Positions 25,559 through 34,890 of a stretch of 64,000 bases of DNA are shown one piece after another; the stretch's first letter is position 1, and every line of letters begins with the position of its first letter. The notes under the pieces are model-generated. The model was not told where the DNA came from. It was given only the letters and a program-made list of their open reading frames with translations, and did no database searches. The translations under genes and the position numbers were made by a program. The DNA is from Oscillospiraceae bacterium (GTDB taxonomy: Bacteria > Bacillota > Clostridia > Oscillospirales > Oscillospiraceae): the NCBI GenBank assembly GCA_022793685.1, contig JAAWDI010000030.1, positions 1 through 64,000 of the forward strand. Reading direction: 5' to 3'.

Positions 25559-26923
25559 TTAGGAGGCGGCAGACTGCCCTACACGGAACAACTCCGGCGC
25601 GGTCTTCCTCAAAATGAAGAAGTACACCACCAAGATGACGACAGATGCCAGCGAGGCCGCGGGCGGCGCGAAGCCCATTCCGGTCAGAGACGTGGTTACG
25701 GTGCGGCTGGCAATATAGGAGATTGGAATACGCACAAGGAATGTGGTGATGAGGCTGTGCGCCATGACGATGACCGAACGCCCCAGACCGCTGAAATAAG
25801 AGTTCAACGGGAACACAAAGGAAACCATAACACAATCCAGTGAATAAGAGCGCAGGTAGGTGGCCGCCATAGCGATGACGGGCGCGTCCTTGGAAAAAAT
25901 GGCGGTTAGCGTGTGGGGTAGAAACTGGCAATATACACACACCAGCACGCCGAAGATAAGGGAGTAGAGAATGCCCTTTTGCACGGTTTGAAAAGCGCGG
26001 TCAGGACGGCCTGCGCCGATGTTTTGGGCAGACATGGCGGCCACGGCAGAGCCAAAGGACAGCGGCGGCAGCATGGTAAAGTAGATGATTTTTTCCACGA
26101 TGCCCACGGAGGCGGAGGCGTCCACGCTGATGGAGTTGACGATAGCGGTGATGATGAGAAAGGAAAGAGTGACCAATGCCTCTTGCAGAGCCAGCGGAGC
26201 GCCGACTTTGACAATGCGGGACACCGCATCTCGTCGGGGTTTAAAGTGTCGACGCTGGAAGGGAAATGGAAATCCACGCTTGGCAATGAAGAGGAGAGCC
26301 AGCAGGAAGCTGATGCCCTGCGCGCCCACTGTGGCAAGGGCGGCGCCCAGCGCCCCCAATTTTAAGCCGCCTACAAGGGCGAGGTCCGCTATAATGTTGA
26401 GGCCGCAGGCAATGGCAATAAAGACAAGCGGCGTTTTGGAGTCGCCCAACCCGCGGTAAATGGCGCCAATTACATGATACCCCATAATGAAGGGAATACC
26501 GCAGGAGCAGACAAAAAGGTATTGACGGGCGGACAACACTGCTACCTCCGGCACCTGCATTAAGGACACCAGAAAATGGTTGCACAGGAGCAGAACGGGG
26601 GTGAGAATTGCGGCCAGCACTACCAGCGTGATGGCGCCGGAGCCGACGGCGGAGGCAGAGCCTTCGTTATCCCGTGCGCCCACCCTATGGCCGATAAGCA
26701 CGGTGACGCCGGTGGCAAGTCCCAAGGTGATACCGGTTACAATCTGCATGATTTGTGTGCCGGTGGCCACGGCGGCTTGTGCGGCGGTGCCGGCAAATTG
26801 ACCGGTAATCATTAAATCGACCGCGCCGTACAATGCCTGCAACAGGCTGGAGAGAAGGAAGGGGAGCGAGAAGCGCAGCAGCGCCGGCCCGATTTTTCCC
26901 TCCGTCAGCGAACGAGATTGCAT
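25559..26923 (-). CDS. MATE-family efflux transporter
   Basis: 454-residue multidrug or metabolite exporter with about 12 hydrophobic helices and the MATE repeat pattern (PALLRFSLPFLLSSLLQALYGAVDLMITGQF, then a second half starting near VSRIVKVGAPLALQEALV). Such carriers use Na+ or H+ gradients. The ATG at 26923 follows AGGAGGG; the 480-residue ORF adds 26 leader residues that cross a terminator-like hairpin. Substrate unknown. A promoter, leader ORF and hairpin in front suggest drug- or ligand-controlled expression. Confidence 0.9.
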   Translation of the reverse strand: MQSRSLTEGKIGPALLRFSLPFLLSSLLQALYGAVDLMITGQFAGTAAQAAVATGTQIMQIVTGITLGLATGVTVLIGHRVGARDNEGSASAVGSGAITLVVLAAILTPVLLLCNHFLVSLMQVPEVAVLSARQYLFVCSCGIPFIMGYHVIGAIYRGLGDSKTPLVFIAIACGLNIIADLALVGGLKLGALGAALATVGAQGISFLLALLFIAKRGFPFPFQRRHFKPRRDAVSRIVKVGAPLALQEALVTLSFLIITAIVNSISVDASASVGIVEKIIYFTMLPPLSFGSAVAAMSAQNIGAGRPDRAFQTVQKGILYSLIFGVLVCVYCQFLPHTLTAIFSKDAPVIAMAATYLRSYSLDCVMVSFVFPLNSYFSGLGRSVIVMAHSLITTFLVRIPISYIASRTVTTSLTGMGFAPPAASLASVVILVVYFFILRKTAPELFRVGQSAAS

Positions 26924-27001
26924 CAAAATCCCTCCTGAATAAGAAAAAAGCCGGATAAGAAACGGCGCAAGGCACGTCATCTTATCCAGCACGCCGCACA
27001 T
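26924..27001 (-). promoter_or_regulatory. Leader ORF and attenuator-like hairpin before the MATE gene
   Basis: On the minus strand GGAGGG stands nine nt before an ATG that opens 26 codons (MCGVLDKMTCLAPFLIRLF...) in frame with the MATE gene. The leader contains the stem GCTGGATAAG/CTTATCCGGC followed by TTTTTTC, an intrinsic terminator just before the MATE ribosome-binding site. CGGCG near the leader start can pair with CGCCG in the terminator loop, giving an alternative fold. This is seen in the sequence; regulation is inferred. Confidence 0.6.
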
Positions 27002-27031
27002 ACGGCGGTACCCTCCGATGAGGCTAAAGAA

Positions 27032-27060
27032 ATTGTAGCAAAGCGGGGCAAAAATGTCAA
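27032..27060 (-). promoter_or_regulatory. Sigma-A promoter of the first MATE gene
   Basis: On the minus strand TTGACA (27055-27060), a 17-nt spacer and TACAAT (27032-27037). The start point near 27025 gives a leader of about 100 nt. Confidence 0.8.
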
Positions 27061-27138
27061 GGAAGAAAGAAAAAGCTCCCCTTCACCTTTTGCGGTGTCA
27101 ATACTCAACTTTCGTAATTCTTTGCTATGATTCATAAG

Positions 27139-27663
27139 TCAAAACATCTGTATCAATGAATCAATTTGATAAGTGTTGTCAATCAAAAAGTAGTCTGCAC
27201 CATATTGCCGGCACATTCTTAAATTTTCCGCATTATCATGAATCAAGGACTCCATTGTATAGCCGGAATCATCACATCGCGCTTCTATTGTACGAGCGTT
27301 CGCCTGTATATTGTGATAATTGCGCCGTATGTACGATTCGCTCATTACCAGGCAACGGTATTTGATATATCGAAGATAATTTACTTCAAAATCTTCCGCC
27401 CAATTAAAAGGAATGTAACAGCCCTCAATGATAAGATTTTGTTGATTTTCAATTGCGGTTTTTATTATTTCTCTTATGATAGGCCATAAATAAGATGTTA
27501 GTGCTGCATCATCACTCATTGGAGTAAGCGTTGTATTTTTGCTCCTGATTAATCCCATTTTCAGGTGGTCAATCGAAAGATATGGGTATTTATATTTTTC
27601 AAGAAGCTTTTGCGCTAGTACAGTTTTCCCTGTATGTGACGCGCCTGCTATCAGTAAAATCAT
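27139..27663 (-). CDS. P-loop NTPase, AAA_33/small-molecule kinase type
   Basis: 174 residues. The N-terminus MILLIAGASHTGKTVLAQKL is a Walker A loop, followed by SIDHLKMGL and LIIEGCYIPF (a Walker-B-like strand), the layout of small kinases of the adenylate-kinase or chloramphenicol-phosphotransferase group. GGGGGAG precedes the ATG. The gene is much more AT-rich than its neighbours and stands alone, suggesting recent transfer. The substrate cannot be told from sequence. Confidence 0.75.
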   Translation of the reverse strand: MILLIAGASHTGKTVLAQKLLEKYKYPYLSIDHLKMGLIRSKNTTLTPMSDDAALTSYLWPIIREIIKTAIENQQNLIIEGCYIPFNWAEDFEVNYLRYIKYRCLVMSESYIRRNYHNIQANARTIEARCDDSGYTMESLIHDNAENLRMCRQYGADYFLIDNTYQIDSLIQMF

Positions 27664-27771
27664 CCTGTTTTCTCCCCCAAAATCTTTATCACATTCTTAT
27701 CTTACCATATCACGGTGGCTTGTCGCAACTGATGGAGCGTTCTGTCAGCAACATGAAGGGCAAAAGGGATA

Positions 27772-27823
27772 GAAAAAGCCCCGCGGCAGAGAGCGAAACC
27801 TCTCTGCGGCGGAGCCTTTTCCC
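27772..27823 (-). terminator. Terminator after the repeat-protein gene
   Basis: On the minus strand a stem of GGCTCCGCCGCAGAGAG with CTCTCTGCCGCGGGGC, then TTTTTC, right after the stop at 27825. Confidence 0.85.
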
Positions 27824-27824
27824 G

Positions 27825-27986
27825 TTAGCGGGACTGATACTGGTCGTTCTTGTTCTCAGTACCGGGGGTCTTCTTCTTGTTCTGGCCCTGAGGAGTCTGG
27901 TTCTTGTTCTGGCCCTGAGGAGTCTGGTTCTTGTTCTGGCCCTGGGGAGTCTGATTCTTGCTCTGAGGATTATTATTGTTCTGCAT
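27825..27986 (-). CDS. Small hydrophilic protein with three NQTPQGQNK repeats
   Basis: 53 residues, almost all Asn, Gln, Lys, Thr, Pro and Gly. Three tandem copies of NQTPQGQNK are encoded by a 27-bp repeat (about 27876-27956), followed by a degenerate fourth KKTPGTENK. AAGGAGGTGA lies before the ATG at 27986; the ORF-track start 25 codons upstream lacks a ribosome-binding site. No hydrophobic residues and no signal peptide. Small acid-soluble or spore-core-type packing proteins have similar composition, but no family is recognised. Confidence 0.65.
   Translation of the reverse strand: MQNNNNPQSKNQTPQGQNKNQTPQGQNKNQTPQGQNKKKTPGTENKNDQYQSR
27876..27956 (-). repeat. 27-bp tandem repeat, three copies
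   Basis: In-frame repeat coding NQTPQGQNK inside the small hydrophilic protein. Copies are nearly identical, differing at one or two bases. Confidence 0.85.
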
Positions 27987-28073
27987 GAGGTTCACCTCCT
28001 TACACGGGATTAGGATACCCACGCAGAAAAGTTTTATACAAAATGCAAAAAAGACTACCATTTTGGTAAACGT

Positions 28074-28084
28074 TGTGGTATAAT
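28074..28084 (+). promoter_or_regulatory. Extended -10 promoter of nrdR
   Basis: TGTGG followed by a perfect TATAAT (28079-28084), an extended -10 without a good -35, 40 nt before the nrdR ATG. The small palindrome ACCATTTTGGT lies just upstream and could be an operator. Confidence 0.55.
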
Positions 28085-28124
28085 GCTTCCGGCTTCACAA
28101 GATATGGAGATGGAGGAGCAATTT

Positions 28125-28580
28125 ATGAAGTGTCCGTTCTGTGCGCATTTGGAGAGCAAAGTAGTTGATTCCAGGCCCGCGGACGAAGGCGCCAGCATCC
28201 GCCGCCGCAGGGAATGCCTTGAGTGCCATAAGCGATTTACAACATACGAAACCATGGAGAGCCTTCCCATGGTTGTCATCAAGAAGGACGGGAGCCGTCA
28301 GAGCTTTGACCGCAGCAAGCTGCTTGCGGGCATTTTGCGTGCCTGCGAAAAGCGGCCCGTCCCGGTGGAAACGCAGGAGAGCATCGTCAACGAAATCGAG
28401 CAAATCCTGCAAAATGACATGGAGCGGGAAATCCCCTCTGCCAAAATCGGAGAGCTTGTCATGGATAAGCTCAAAGGTGTGGACGAGGTGGCGTATGTCC
28501 GCTTCGCGTCTGTTTACCGACAGTTCAAGGACATAGATACCTTTATGCGTGAACTGAATAAATTGTTGGAGGACAAGTAA
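28125..28580 (+). CDS. nrdR: Transcriptional repressor NrdR
   Basis: Repressor of ribonucleotide reductase genes, sensing ATP/dATP. The N-terminal zinc ribbon CPFC...CLECHKRF and the ATP-cone domain ([20 protein letters not shown]) are both present. The ATG at 28125 follows GGAGG, giving 151 residues, the family standard; the ORF-track start is 14 codons too early. A lipoprotein gene starts one base after the stop. Confidence 0.96.
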   Translation: MKCPFCAHLESKVVDSRPADEGASIRRRRECLECHKRFTTYETMESLPMVVIKKDGSRQSFDRSKLLAGILRACEKRPVPVETQESIVNEIEQILQNDMEREIPSAKIGELVMDKLKGVDEVAYVRFASVYRQFKDIDTFMRELNKLLEDK

Positions 28581-28581
28581 G

Positions 28582-29181
28582 ATGAAGAAGAGAAGTACCC
28601 TGGCAGCCCTTGTTCTGGCTGCGGCCCTCGTGTTGTCCCTGACCGCCTGCAGCAGCGGGCCGAAGGAGAGCAAGCAGCCGGAGGAGTCCAACACGCCCGC
28701 CCCTGAGGTCACCCTGACCCGCGGCACTTGGACGGACAATGTTTACACCAACGAGTCCTTGGGCCTCACGTTCACCATGCCTGAGAGCTGGACCAAAATG
28801 GACGACGCCACCATCCTGAGCATGATGGGTTCCAGCGCGACGGAAATCTCCATCGAGGACGATGAGGTCTATGACATGATGGCGCTGGACGCCAACAACG
28901 GCGACAACGTTATCATTATGATGGTCAAGACGCAGGATGGCGGCATCCTGTCTCTGGACAACTACATCACCGTGCTGTCCGCCCAGATGGGAACGGAAGG
29001 CACTGTGGGCGATACCTTTGAGCGGGAGCTGGGCGGCGTGACCTATAAGGTTATGCCCGTTTCTTCCGACGGTTTGGACCAGTATCATATGCTCTGCATG
29101 ACGGACGGCCGCATCGTGGATGTGCTGATTACCGTGTCGAGCGGCACTGAGCTGGACAGCGTTCTGGCGAACTTCTCCTGA
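28582..29181 (+). CDS. Lipoprotein of unknown function
   Basis: 199 residues. Lipoprotein signal peptide with lipobox LTAC, then a Ser/Glu/Pro linker and one globular domain (TNESLGLTFTMPESWTKMDD) resembling PsbP/DUF1795-like extracellular folds, a similarity that is only suggestive. GGAGG of its ribosome-binding site lies within the end of nrdR, so it is co-transcribed. A strong terminator follows. Confidence 0.8.
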   Translation: MKKRSTLAALVLAAALVLSLTACSSGPKESKQPEESNTPAPEVTLTRGTWTDNVYTNESLGLTFTMPESWTKMDDATILSMMGSSATEISIEDDEVYDMMALDANNGDNVIIMMVKTQDGGILSLDNYITVLSAQMGTEGTVGDTFERELGGVTYKVMPVSSDGLDQYHMLCMTDGRIVDVLITVSSGTELDSVLANFS

Positions 29182-29203
29182 TAGAAAAAGCAAGCTGTAT
29201 CAG

Positions 29204-29238
29204 AATGCGGCGCACCATCCGGTGCGCCGCATTTTTTT
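29204..29238. terminator. Bidirectional terminator after the lipoprotein gene
   Basis: 13-bp perfect stem AATGCGGCGCACC/GGTGCGCCGCATT, ATCC loop, then TTTTT. It also lies just past the convergent DUF4363 gene. Confidence 0.9.
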
Positions 29239-29240
29239 GT

Positions 29241-29621
29241 TCACAACAGGTTTCTGGGGGTAAGGCGTTCCATGTCTGACAGCAGGCGTATATGGGCGAT
29301 AAGCACTGCATTGGCTGCGGAATATTCTCCGCTCTCCTGGCAGGTGAGGAACTCCAGCACCTCGTGGAAGCCCACCTCGACTGCGTCGGTGCTGGAATGG
29401 GGAAGTACCGTGTAAAGGTAGCCGGTAGCGTCCTCCCACTGCTCTTGGGCGGCACGGGTGATTTTCTCTGCGGTTTTCCAGTCGCCGGACTCCGCCAGCT
29501 CACAGGCACGGCTGAGCTGCGCGGCAAGGTCGTCCGTCACCGCCGCCACGCAGTGGGAATTCCAAAGGGTGGCGGAGAGAAGCAAGGCCAATACAACGAC
29601 TGCCCACCATAGCTTTTTCAT
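29241..29621 (-). CDS. DUF4363 family protein
   Basis: 126 residues with an N-terminal membrane anchor (WWAVVVLALLLSATLW) and a helical extracytoplasmic domain (ACELAESGDWKTAEKI). The pairing with a DUF421/YetF gene is common in Clostridia and supports the call. It overlaps that gene by ATGA. Molecular function unknown. Confidence 0.8.
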   Translation of the reverse strand: MKKLWWAVVVLALLLSATLWNSHCVAAVTDDLAAQLSRACELAESGDWKTAEKITRAAQEQWEDATGYLYTVLPHSSTDAVEVGFHEVLEFLTCQESGEYSAANAVLIAHIRLLSDMERLTPRNLL

Positions 29622-30298
29622 GTTTTCCCCTCCTGCGGTGCGAGAAAGGTGTTGTTGTGCTCGTCCACTGTCATCAGAAACACGTCGCTGATATGGCGGA
29701 AGCCTGCCTGTTCCAGTTGCTTATTCAGCCACACATCGTTCAGCCCGCGGGCCTTCAGATTATGGGAAATGAGCCGTCCATCGTTGATGATGACAAGCGG
29801 CAGCGCCACGTCCTCTGCCGGGATGCCCATCTGCTTGGCGGTCACAGGAAGCTCATCCGCATAGGGGAGGACGGACACACGGCCGTTGGTTTCTAAAATG
29901 GCGTATTTGACGGTGGAAATGTCGGTAATACCTTGTAGCCGCAGCTCCTCCATCAGCTCGTCAATGGTCATGCGGTTGTGCTCCATATTTCCTTGGCGGA
30001 GCTTGCCGTCCTGAATGATGACGCTGGGCCGTCCGCACATGAGAGCGCGGAAGCGGATGCTCTTCATGGTGATGACAGACAAAATCATGGTGATGCACAG
30101 CAGGGTGACGATGGGGATGACGCCGGCCAGCAGAGGAATGCCGAAGTCCTGCATCGGCACCGCCGCCAAGTCAGAAATCAGCAGGGCGAGCACCAGCTCA
30201 GACGGCTCCAGCTCGCCCACCTGCCGTTTGCCCATGATACGGATGCCCGCGATGATGAGGGCGTATAGGATGATGGTGCGGAAAAAGGCGATTACCAT
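29618..30298 (-). CDS. DUF421 (YetF family) membrane protein
   Basis: 226 residues. Three N-terminal membrane helices with RIMGKRQVGELEPSELVLALLISD, then two soluble YetF domains (GRPSVIIQDGKLRQGNMEHNRMTIDELMEELR). YetF proteins are linked to spore membrane properties in Bacillus, but the activity is undefined. The start at 30298 follows GGGAGGT. The longer ORF start has no ribosome-binding site. It is translated with DUF4363. Confidence 0.9.
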   Translation of the reverse strand: MVIAFFRTIILYALIIAGIRIMGKRQVGELEPSELVLALLISDLAAVPMQDFGIPLLAGVIPIVTLLCITMILSVITMKSIRFRALMCGRPSVIIQDGKLRQGNMEHNRMTIDELMEELRLQGITDISTVKYAILETNGRVSVLPYADELPVTAKQMGIPAEDVALPLVIINDGRLISHNLKARGLNDVWLNKQLEQAGFRHISDVFLMTVDEHNNTFLAPQEGKT

Positions 30299-30438
30299 GT
30301 TGGACCTCCCGCAAATGGTTACCGGCTGCTTGCCGGTTATGCTTTTTATCAGTATTGCCTTGCCCAGCGGCAATATTCGGCGCACGTTTGGGAAATTCCA
30401 CGGTTTTCTGTTTCAGCGCAAAAAACGGGAAAATGGCC

Positions 30439-30467
30439 TTGCCTTTCCCGCCTTTTTTCGGTACAAT
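30439..30467 (+). promoter_or_regulatory. Sigma-A promoter of carAB
   Basis: TTGCCT (30439-30444), a 17-nt spacer and TACAAT (30462-30467), giving a leader of about 70 nt. Confidence 0.75.
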
Positions 30468-30492
30468 GAAACAAATATATATGCTTTATGAT

Positions 30493-30517
30493 GGGCGGTT
30501 TATGGGTAAGACCGCCC
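30493..30517 (+). promoter_or_regulatory. Hairpin in the carA leader
   Basis: Stem GGGCGGT/ACCGCCC with an 11-nt loop, about 30 nt before the TTG start of carA. It lacks a T tract, so it is not a terminator. The PyrR consensus is not recognised in it. Confidence 0.5.
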
Positions 30518-30545
30518 TGTGGCAAGAAAGGCGGGATGATGGACA

Positions 30546-31640
30546 TTGAAAGCGACGTTGATTCTGGAAAATGGCAGTTTGTTCATCGGTGAGAGCATCG
30601 GCAGCACGGAAGACCGCGTGTGCGAGATGGTGTTCAACACCTCAATGACCGGTTATCAGGAAATTTTGACCGACCCTTCCTATGCAGGACAGGGTATCGT
30701 CATGAGCTATCCGCTCATCGGCAACTATGGCGTGAATGAAGAGGACAATGAATCAGGCCGTCCTTGGGCGGAGGCGTTTATTGTGCGGCGCATGTCTCCC
30801 CGCGGCAGCAATTTCCGCTGCGAGAACACGCTGGACAGTTACCTCAAGGCCAATCATATTACCGGTATTCAGGGCGTGGACACCCGCGCCCTTACTCGTA
30901 TTCTCCGCAGTCAGGGTACCATGAACGGTATGATAACCTGTGCGGAGTCTTTTTCTGTCCCAGAGCTTTTGGAGAAGTTGCGCGCCTACCGGGTAGAAGG
31001 TAAGGTGGAGCTGACCAGCCGCAAGACGGCAGAGACCTTCCCAGCAGACGGAGAGGAGCGCTGCAAGGTGGCGCTGATGGACTACGGCGTCAAGCAGAAT
31101 ATGATTGGCTGCCTATGCCGTCGGGGCTGCGCCGTGACGGTGTTCCCGTGGAACACTCCGGCGGAGACGGTGCTCTCCGGCGGGTTTGACGGCGTGATGT
31201 TGAGCAATGGCCCTGGTGACCCGGCGGACAATGTGGGCGTTGTTGCCGAAATTAAAAAGCTCTACGACAGCGGCCTGCCTATTTTTGCGGTCTGTCTGGG
31301 TCACCAGTTGATGGCATTGGCCACCGGAGCCAAGACTGACCGGCTGCCCTTCGGCCACCGAGGCGGCAACCATCCCGTGCGGGATATTGCCGAGGGCAGG
31401 GTGTTCATCACCAGCCAAAACCACGGTTACATGGTGGTGGGAGAGAGCGTCGACCCGAAGGTGGCAGAAATTTCCCACGTCAACGTGAACGACGGCACGG
31501 TGGAGGGCCTGCGCTATCTGGGCAAGGATATTTTCACCGTCCAATTCCACCCGGAGGCCGCCCCCGGCCCCATGGATACGGAGTATCTCTTTGACCGGTT
31601 TGTGGACAAGGTATGCGAGCGCAAGGGAGGGAAACGGTAA
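30546..31640 (+). CDS. carA: Carbamoyl-phosphate synthase small subunit
   Basis: Glutamine amidotransferase subunit feeding ammonia to CarB for pyrimidine and arginine synthesis. The N-terminal domain opens with [15 protein letters not shown] and has [22 protein letters not shown]. The class I GATase domain has SNGPGDP and the nucleophile in FAVCLGHQ (near residue 250), with the His/Glu pair in VQFHPEA. The start is TTG; GGCGGGATGATGG supplies a weak ribosome-binding site. 364 residues is normal. Its stop overlaps the carB start by one base. Confidence 0.97.
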   Translation: MKATLILENGSLFIGESIGSTEDRVCEMVFNTSMTGYQEILTDPSYAGQGIVMSYPLIGNYGVNEEDNESGRPWAEAFIVRRMSPRGSNFRCENTLDSYLKANHITGIQGVDTRALTRILRSQGTMNGMITCAESFSVPELLEKLRAYRVEGKVELTSRKTAETFPADGEERCKVALMDYGVKQNMIGCLCRRGCAVTVFPWNTPAETVLSGGFDGVMLSNGPGDPADNVGVVAEIKKLYDSGLPIFAVCLGHQLMALATGAKTDRLPFGHRGGNHPVRDIAEGRVFITSQNHGYMVVGESVDPKVAEISHVNVNDGTVEGLRYLGKDIFTVQFHPEAAPGPMDTEYLFDRFVDKVCERKGGKR

Positions 31641-34600
31641 TGCCTAAAAATCCTGAAATCAAAAAGGTGCTGGTGCTGGGCAGCGGCCCCATCGTCATCG
31701 GTCAGGCCGCCGAGTTTGACTATGCCGGCACGCAGGCTTGCCGCTCTCTGAAGGAGGAGGGCGTGGAGGTGGTGCTGGTCAACTCCAATCCAGCTACCAT
31801 CATGACCGACAAGGACATTGCCGACCATGTCTACATTGAGCCGCTCAATATGGCCAGTATCACCCAAATCATCGCCAAGGAGCGGCCCGACTCTATTCTG
31901 CCCACGTTGGGTGGCCAGACCGGACTGAACCTTGCCATGAACCTGCACGAGCAGGGAATTTTAGACCAGTACGGCGTGAAGCTATTGGGCACCAGCCCAG
32001 AGTCCATCCGCAAGGCGGAAGACCGGCAGGGCTTCAAGGACGCCATGGAGGCTATCGGCCAGCCCTGCGTTACCTCCGACGTGGTGGAGAGCGTGGGGGA
32101 CGCGGTGGCGTTCGCCGCAGCCATTGGCTATCCGGTCATCGTTCGCCCCGCCTACACCTTGGGCGGCACCGGAGGCGGCATTGCCTATGACGAGCCGTCC
32201 CTCCGTGAAATCGCAGACCGCGGCATCCAGCTTTCCCGTGTGGGGCAGGTTTTGGTGGAGCGGTGTATCTCCGGCTGGAAGGAAATCGAGTTCGAGGTCA
32301 TGCGCGACAGTGCGGGCAACGTCATTCAGATATGCTCCATGGAGAATATCGACCCTGTTGGCGTTCACACCGGCGACTCCATCGTGGTAGCGCCTACTCA
32401 GACCTTGGCCAACCGGGAGTATCAGATGCTGCGCTCTGCGTCGCTGAACATCATCTCCGCCTTGGAAATCGAGGGCGGCTGCAACGTGCAGCTTGCGCTG
32501 AACCCAGACAGTTTCGAGTACGCGGTCATCGAGGTCAACCCCCGTGTGAGCCGCTCCTCCGCTCTGGCCAGCAAGGCCACCGGCTACCCCATTGCAAAAG
32601 TGGCGGCTAAAATCGCCATGGGCTACACGCTGGACGAAATTCCGAATGCCGTAACAGGGAAGACCACGGCTTGCTTTGAGCCGACGCTGGATTACTGCGT
32701 TCTGAAGCTGCCGCGCCTGCCCTTTGATAAGTTCACGACCGCCAGCCGCACCCTCGGCACCCAGATGAAGGCTACCGGCGAGGTCATGGCCATCGGCAAC
32801 AGCTTTGAGGGCGCGCTGATGAAGGCAATCCGTTCACTGGAGCTGCCTGTAAAGTCCTTGCGCCTGCCGGGATTGGACGAGCTCTATACAGAGGAAATCG
32901 AGGAACGGCTGGTCAACGTGGACGACCAGCGGCTGTTTGTGGTGGCGGAGGCCCTGCGCCGCGGCTTCTCGCCGGAAAAAATCAATAAAATTACCAAGAT
33001 GGACATCTGGTTCCTTGACCGATTTAAGACCATCGTGGATATGGAAACGGTGCTGGAGAAGGGCGTTCCCAGTCAAGAAACGCTCCAATGCGCCAAGGAG
33101 ATGGGCTTCTCCGACGGCTATATCGGCGCACTGTGCGGCAAGACCGCCGGAGAGATTAAGAAAATGCGGGAGAGCTTCGGCATCAAGCCCGCCTTTAAGA
33201 TGGTGGATACCTGCGCCGCTGAGTTTGAGGCGGAGACCCCCTATTACTACTCCACCTATGACAAGGAAAACGAGGCCGAGTCTGCACCGGACGGAACAGG
33301 GGAGCGCAAGAAGGTGCTGGTACTGGGCAGCGGCCCCATCCGTATCGGTCAGGGCATCGAGTTCGACTACTGTTCCGTTCATTCGGTGTGGTCGTTCAAG
33401 CGTATGGGCTATGAGACCATCATCATCAACAACAATCCGGAGACGGTTTCCACCGACTTCGATGTAGCGGACAAGCTCTACTTCGAGCCGCTGACGCCGG
33501 AGGACGTGCAGGCCGTGGTGGAGCTGGAAAAGCCCAGCGGCGCAGTGGTGCAGTTCGGCGGCCAGACCGCCATCAAGCTGGCAAAGGCTCTCACTGAGAT
33601 GGGTGTCCCCATTCTGGGCACCTCATCCGACGGCGTGGACGCCGCGGAGGACCGTGAGCGCTTTGACGCCATCCTTCAGCAGTGCGGCATCCCCCGCGCG
33701 GCAGGCAAGACGGTGTTCACCACGGAAGAGGCCATCGCCGCCGCCAACGAGGTGGGCTACCCCGTGCTGGTGCGGCCTTCCTATGTGTTGGGCGGGCAGG
33801 GCATGGAGATTGCCTATAACGACCGCAACATCACCGACTTTATGCGCATCATCAACCAGACGGTGCAGGAGCACCCCATTCTGGTGGACAAGTACCTCAT
33901 GGGTCGGGAAGTGGAAGTGGACGGCGTCTTTGACGGTGAGGACATTCTCATCCCCGGTATCATGGAGCACGTGGAGCGTGCGGGCGTCCACTCCGGCGAT
34001 TCCATCTCCGTCTATCCTACCCTCCACGTGGAAGAGCAGCATAAGCAGACCATCCTGAAATACACCTATGACCTTGCCAAGGCGCTGGGCGTGGTCGGTC
34101 TTATCAACATCCAGTTTATCCTGTATAACGACCAGGTTTACGTCATCGAGGTCAACCCCCGTTCCTCCCGCACCATCCCCTATATCAGCAAGGTGACGGG
34201 CGTGCCTATCATCGACCTTGCCACCCGCGTTATGCTGGGGGAGAAGCTGAAGAACATGGGCTATGGAACCGGCCTGTACCCGGAGGCTGATTATTATGCC
34301 GTCAAGATGCCGGTGTTCTCCTTTGAAAAGCTCACCGACGTGGACACCGGCCTCGGCCCGGAGATGAAATCCACCGGCGAGGTGCTGGGCATTTCGGAAT
34401 CCTTCCCGCAGGCGCTGCTGAAAGCCTTTAAGGGCGCTGGAATGAAAGCCCCCAAGAAAGGGGGACGGGTCATCATCACTGTTAAAGATGAGGACAAGCG
34501 GGAAAGCGTCGGGATTGCCCGCGGTCTGGAGGAGATGGGCATTGAGATATTCGCCACCGAAGGCACCTGTCAGGCGCTTCAGGATGCGGGCGTGGCCTGC

Positions 34601-34855
34601 AAGAAGGTGGCCCGCGTGTCGGAAGCCCACCCCAACATTCTGGACATGATTCAGAGCGGATCGGTGGATTTGGTCATCAATACCCCCACCCGCGGCAGAA
34701 AGCACGACACCGACGGCTTCAAAATTCGCCGTGCCACGGTGGAGCATTCGGTGGGCTGTCTGACCGCCATTGACACCGCCCACGCCCTGCTTACCGTACG
34801 AGAGCAGGGCCGGAGCGCCGATTTGGTACCCATCGACATCACGACCATCCAGTAA
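31640..34855 (+). CDS. carB: Carbamoyl-phosphate synthase large subunit
   Basis: Makes carbamoyl phosphate from bicarbonate, ammonia and two ATP. The two homologous ATP-grasp halves start with [22 protein letters not shown] and [22 protein letters not shown]; the C-terminal MGS-like domain regulates activity. Starting at the TAATG overlap with carA gives 1071 residues, the family length. Confidence 0.98.
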   Translation: MPKNPEIKKVLVLGSGPIVIGQAAEFDYAGTQACRSLKEEGVEVVLVNSNPATIMTDKDIADHVYIEPLNMASITQIIAKERPDSILPTLGGQTGLNLAMNLHEQGILDQYGVKLLGTSPESIRKAEDRQGFKDAMEAIGQPCVTSDVVESVGDAVAFAAAIGYPVIVRPAYTLGGTGGGIAYDEPSLREIADRGIQLSRVGQVLVERCISGWKEIEFEVMRDSAGNVIQICSMENIDPVGVHTGDSIVVAPTQTLANREYQMLRSASLNIISALEIEGGCNVQLALNPDSFEYAVIEVNPRVSRSSALASKATGYPIAKVAAKIAMGYTLDEIPNAVTGKTTACFEPTLDYCVLKLPRLPFDKFTTASRTLGTQMKATGEVMAIGNSFEGALMKAIRSLELPVKSLRLPGLDELYTEEIEERLVNVDDQRLFVVAEALRRGFSPEKINKITKMDIWFLDRFKTIVDMETVLEKGVPSQETLQCAKEMGFSDGYIGALCGKTAGEIKKMRESFGIKPAFKMVDTCAAEFEAETPYYYSTYDKENEAESAPDGTGERKKVLVLGSGPIRIGQGIEFDYCSVHSVWSFKRMGYETIIINNNPETVSTDFDVADKLYFEPLTPEDVQAVVELEKPSGAVVQFGGQTAIKLAKALTEMGVPILGTSSDGVDAAEDRERFDAILQQCGIPRAAGKTVFTTEEAIAAANEVGYPVLVRPSYVLGGQGMEIAYNDRNITDFMRIINQTVQEHPILVDKYLMGREVEVDGVFDGEDILIPGIMEHVERAGVHSGDSISVYPTLHVEEQHKQTILKYTYDLAKALGVVGLINIQFILYNDQVYVIEVNPRSSRTIPYISKVTGVPIIDLATRVMLGEKLKNMGYGTGLYPEADYYAVKMPVFSFEKLTDVDTGLGPEMKSTGEVLGISESFPQALLKAFKGAGMKAPKKGGRVIITVKDEDKRESVGIARGLEEMGIEIFATEGTCQALQDAGVACKKVARVSEAHPNILDMIQSGSVDLVINTPTRGRKHDTDGFKIRRATVEHSVGCLTAIDTAHALLTVREQGRSADLVPIDITTIQ

Positions 34856-34890
34856 GGGCCGCCGGAGCGGTTTTTGAGGAGGAGAAGGAC

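Noticed and set aside
27876-27956. CRISPR-like direct repeat
   Set aside because: Repeats are contiguous, in frame and coding; no spacers.
30493-30517. PyrR attenuator before carA
   Set aside because: Hairpin lacks the PyrR-binding loop consensus and a T tract; kept only as an unclassified hairpin.
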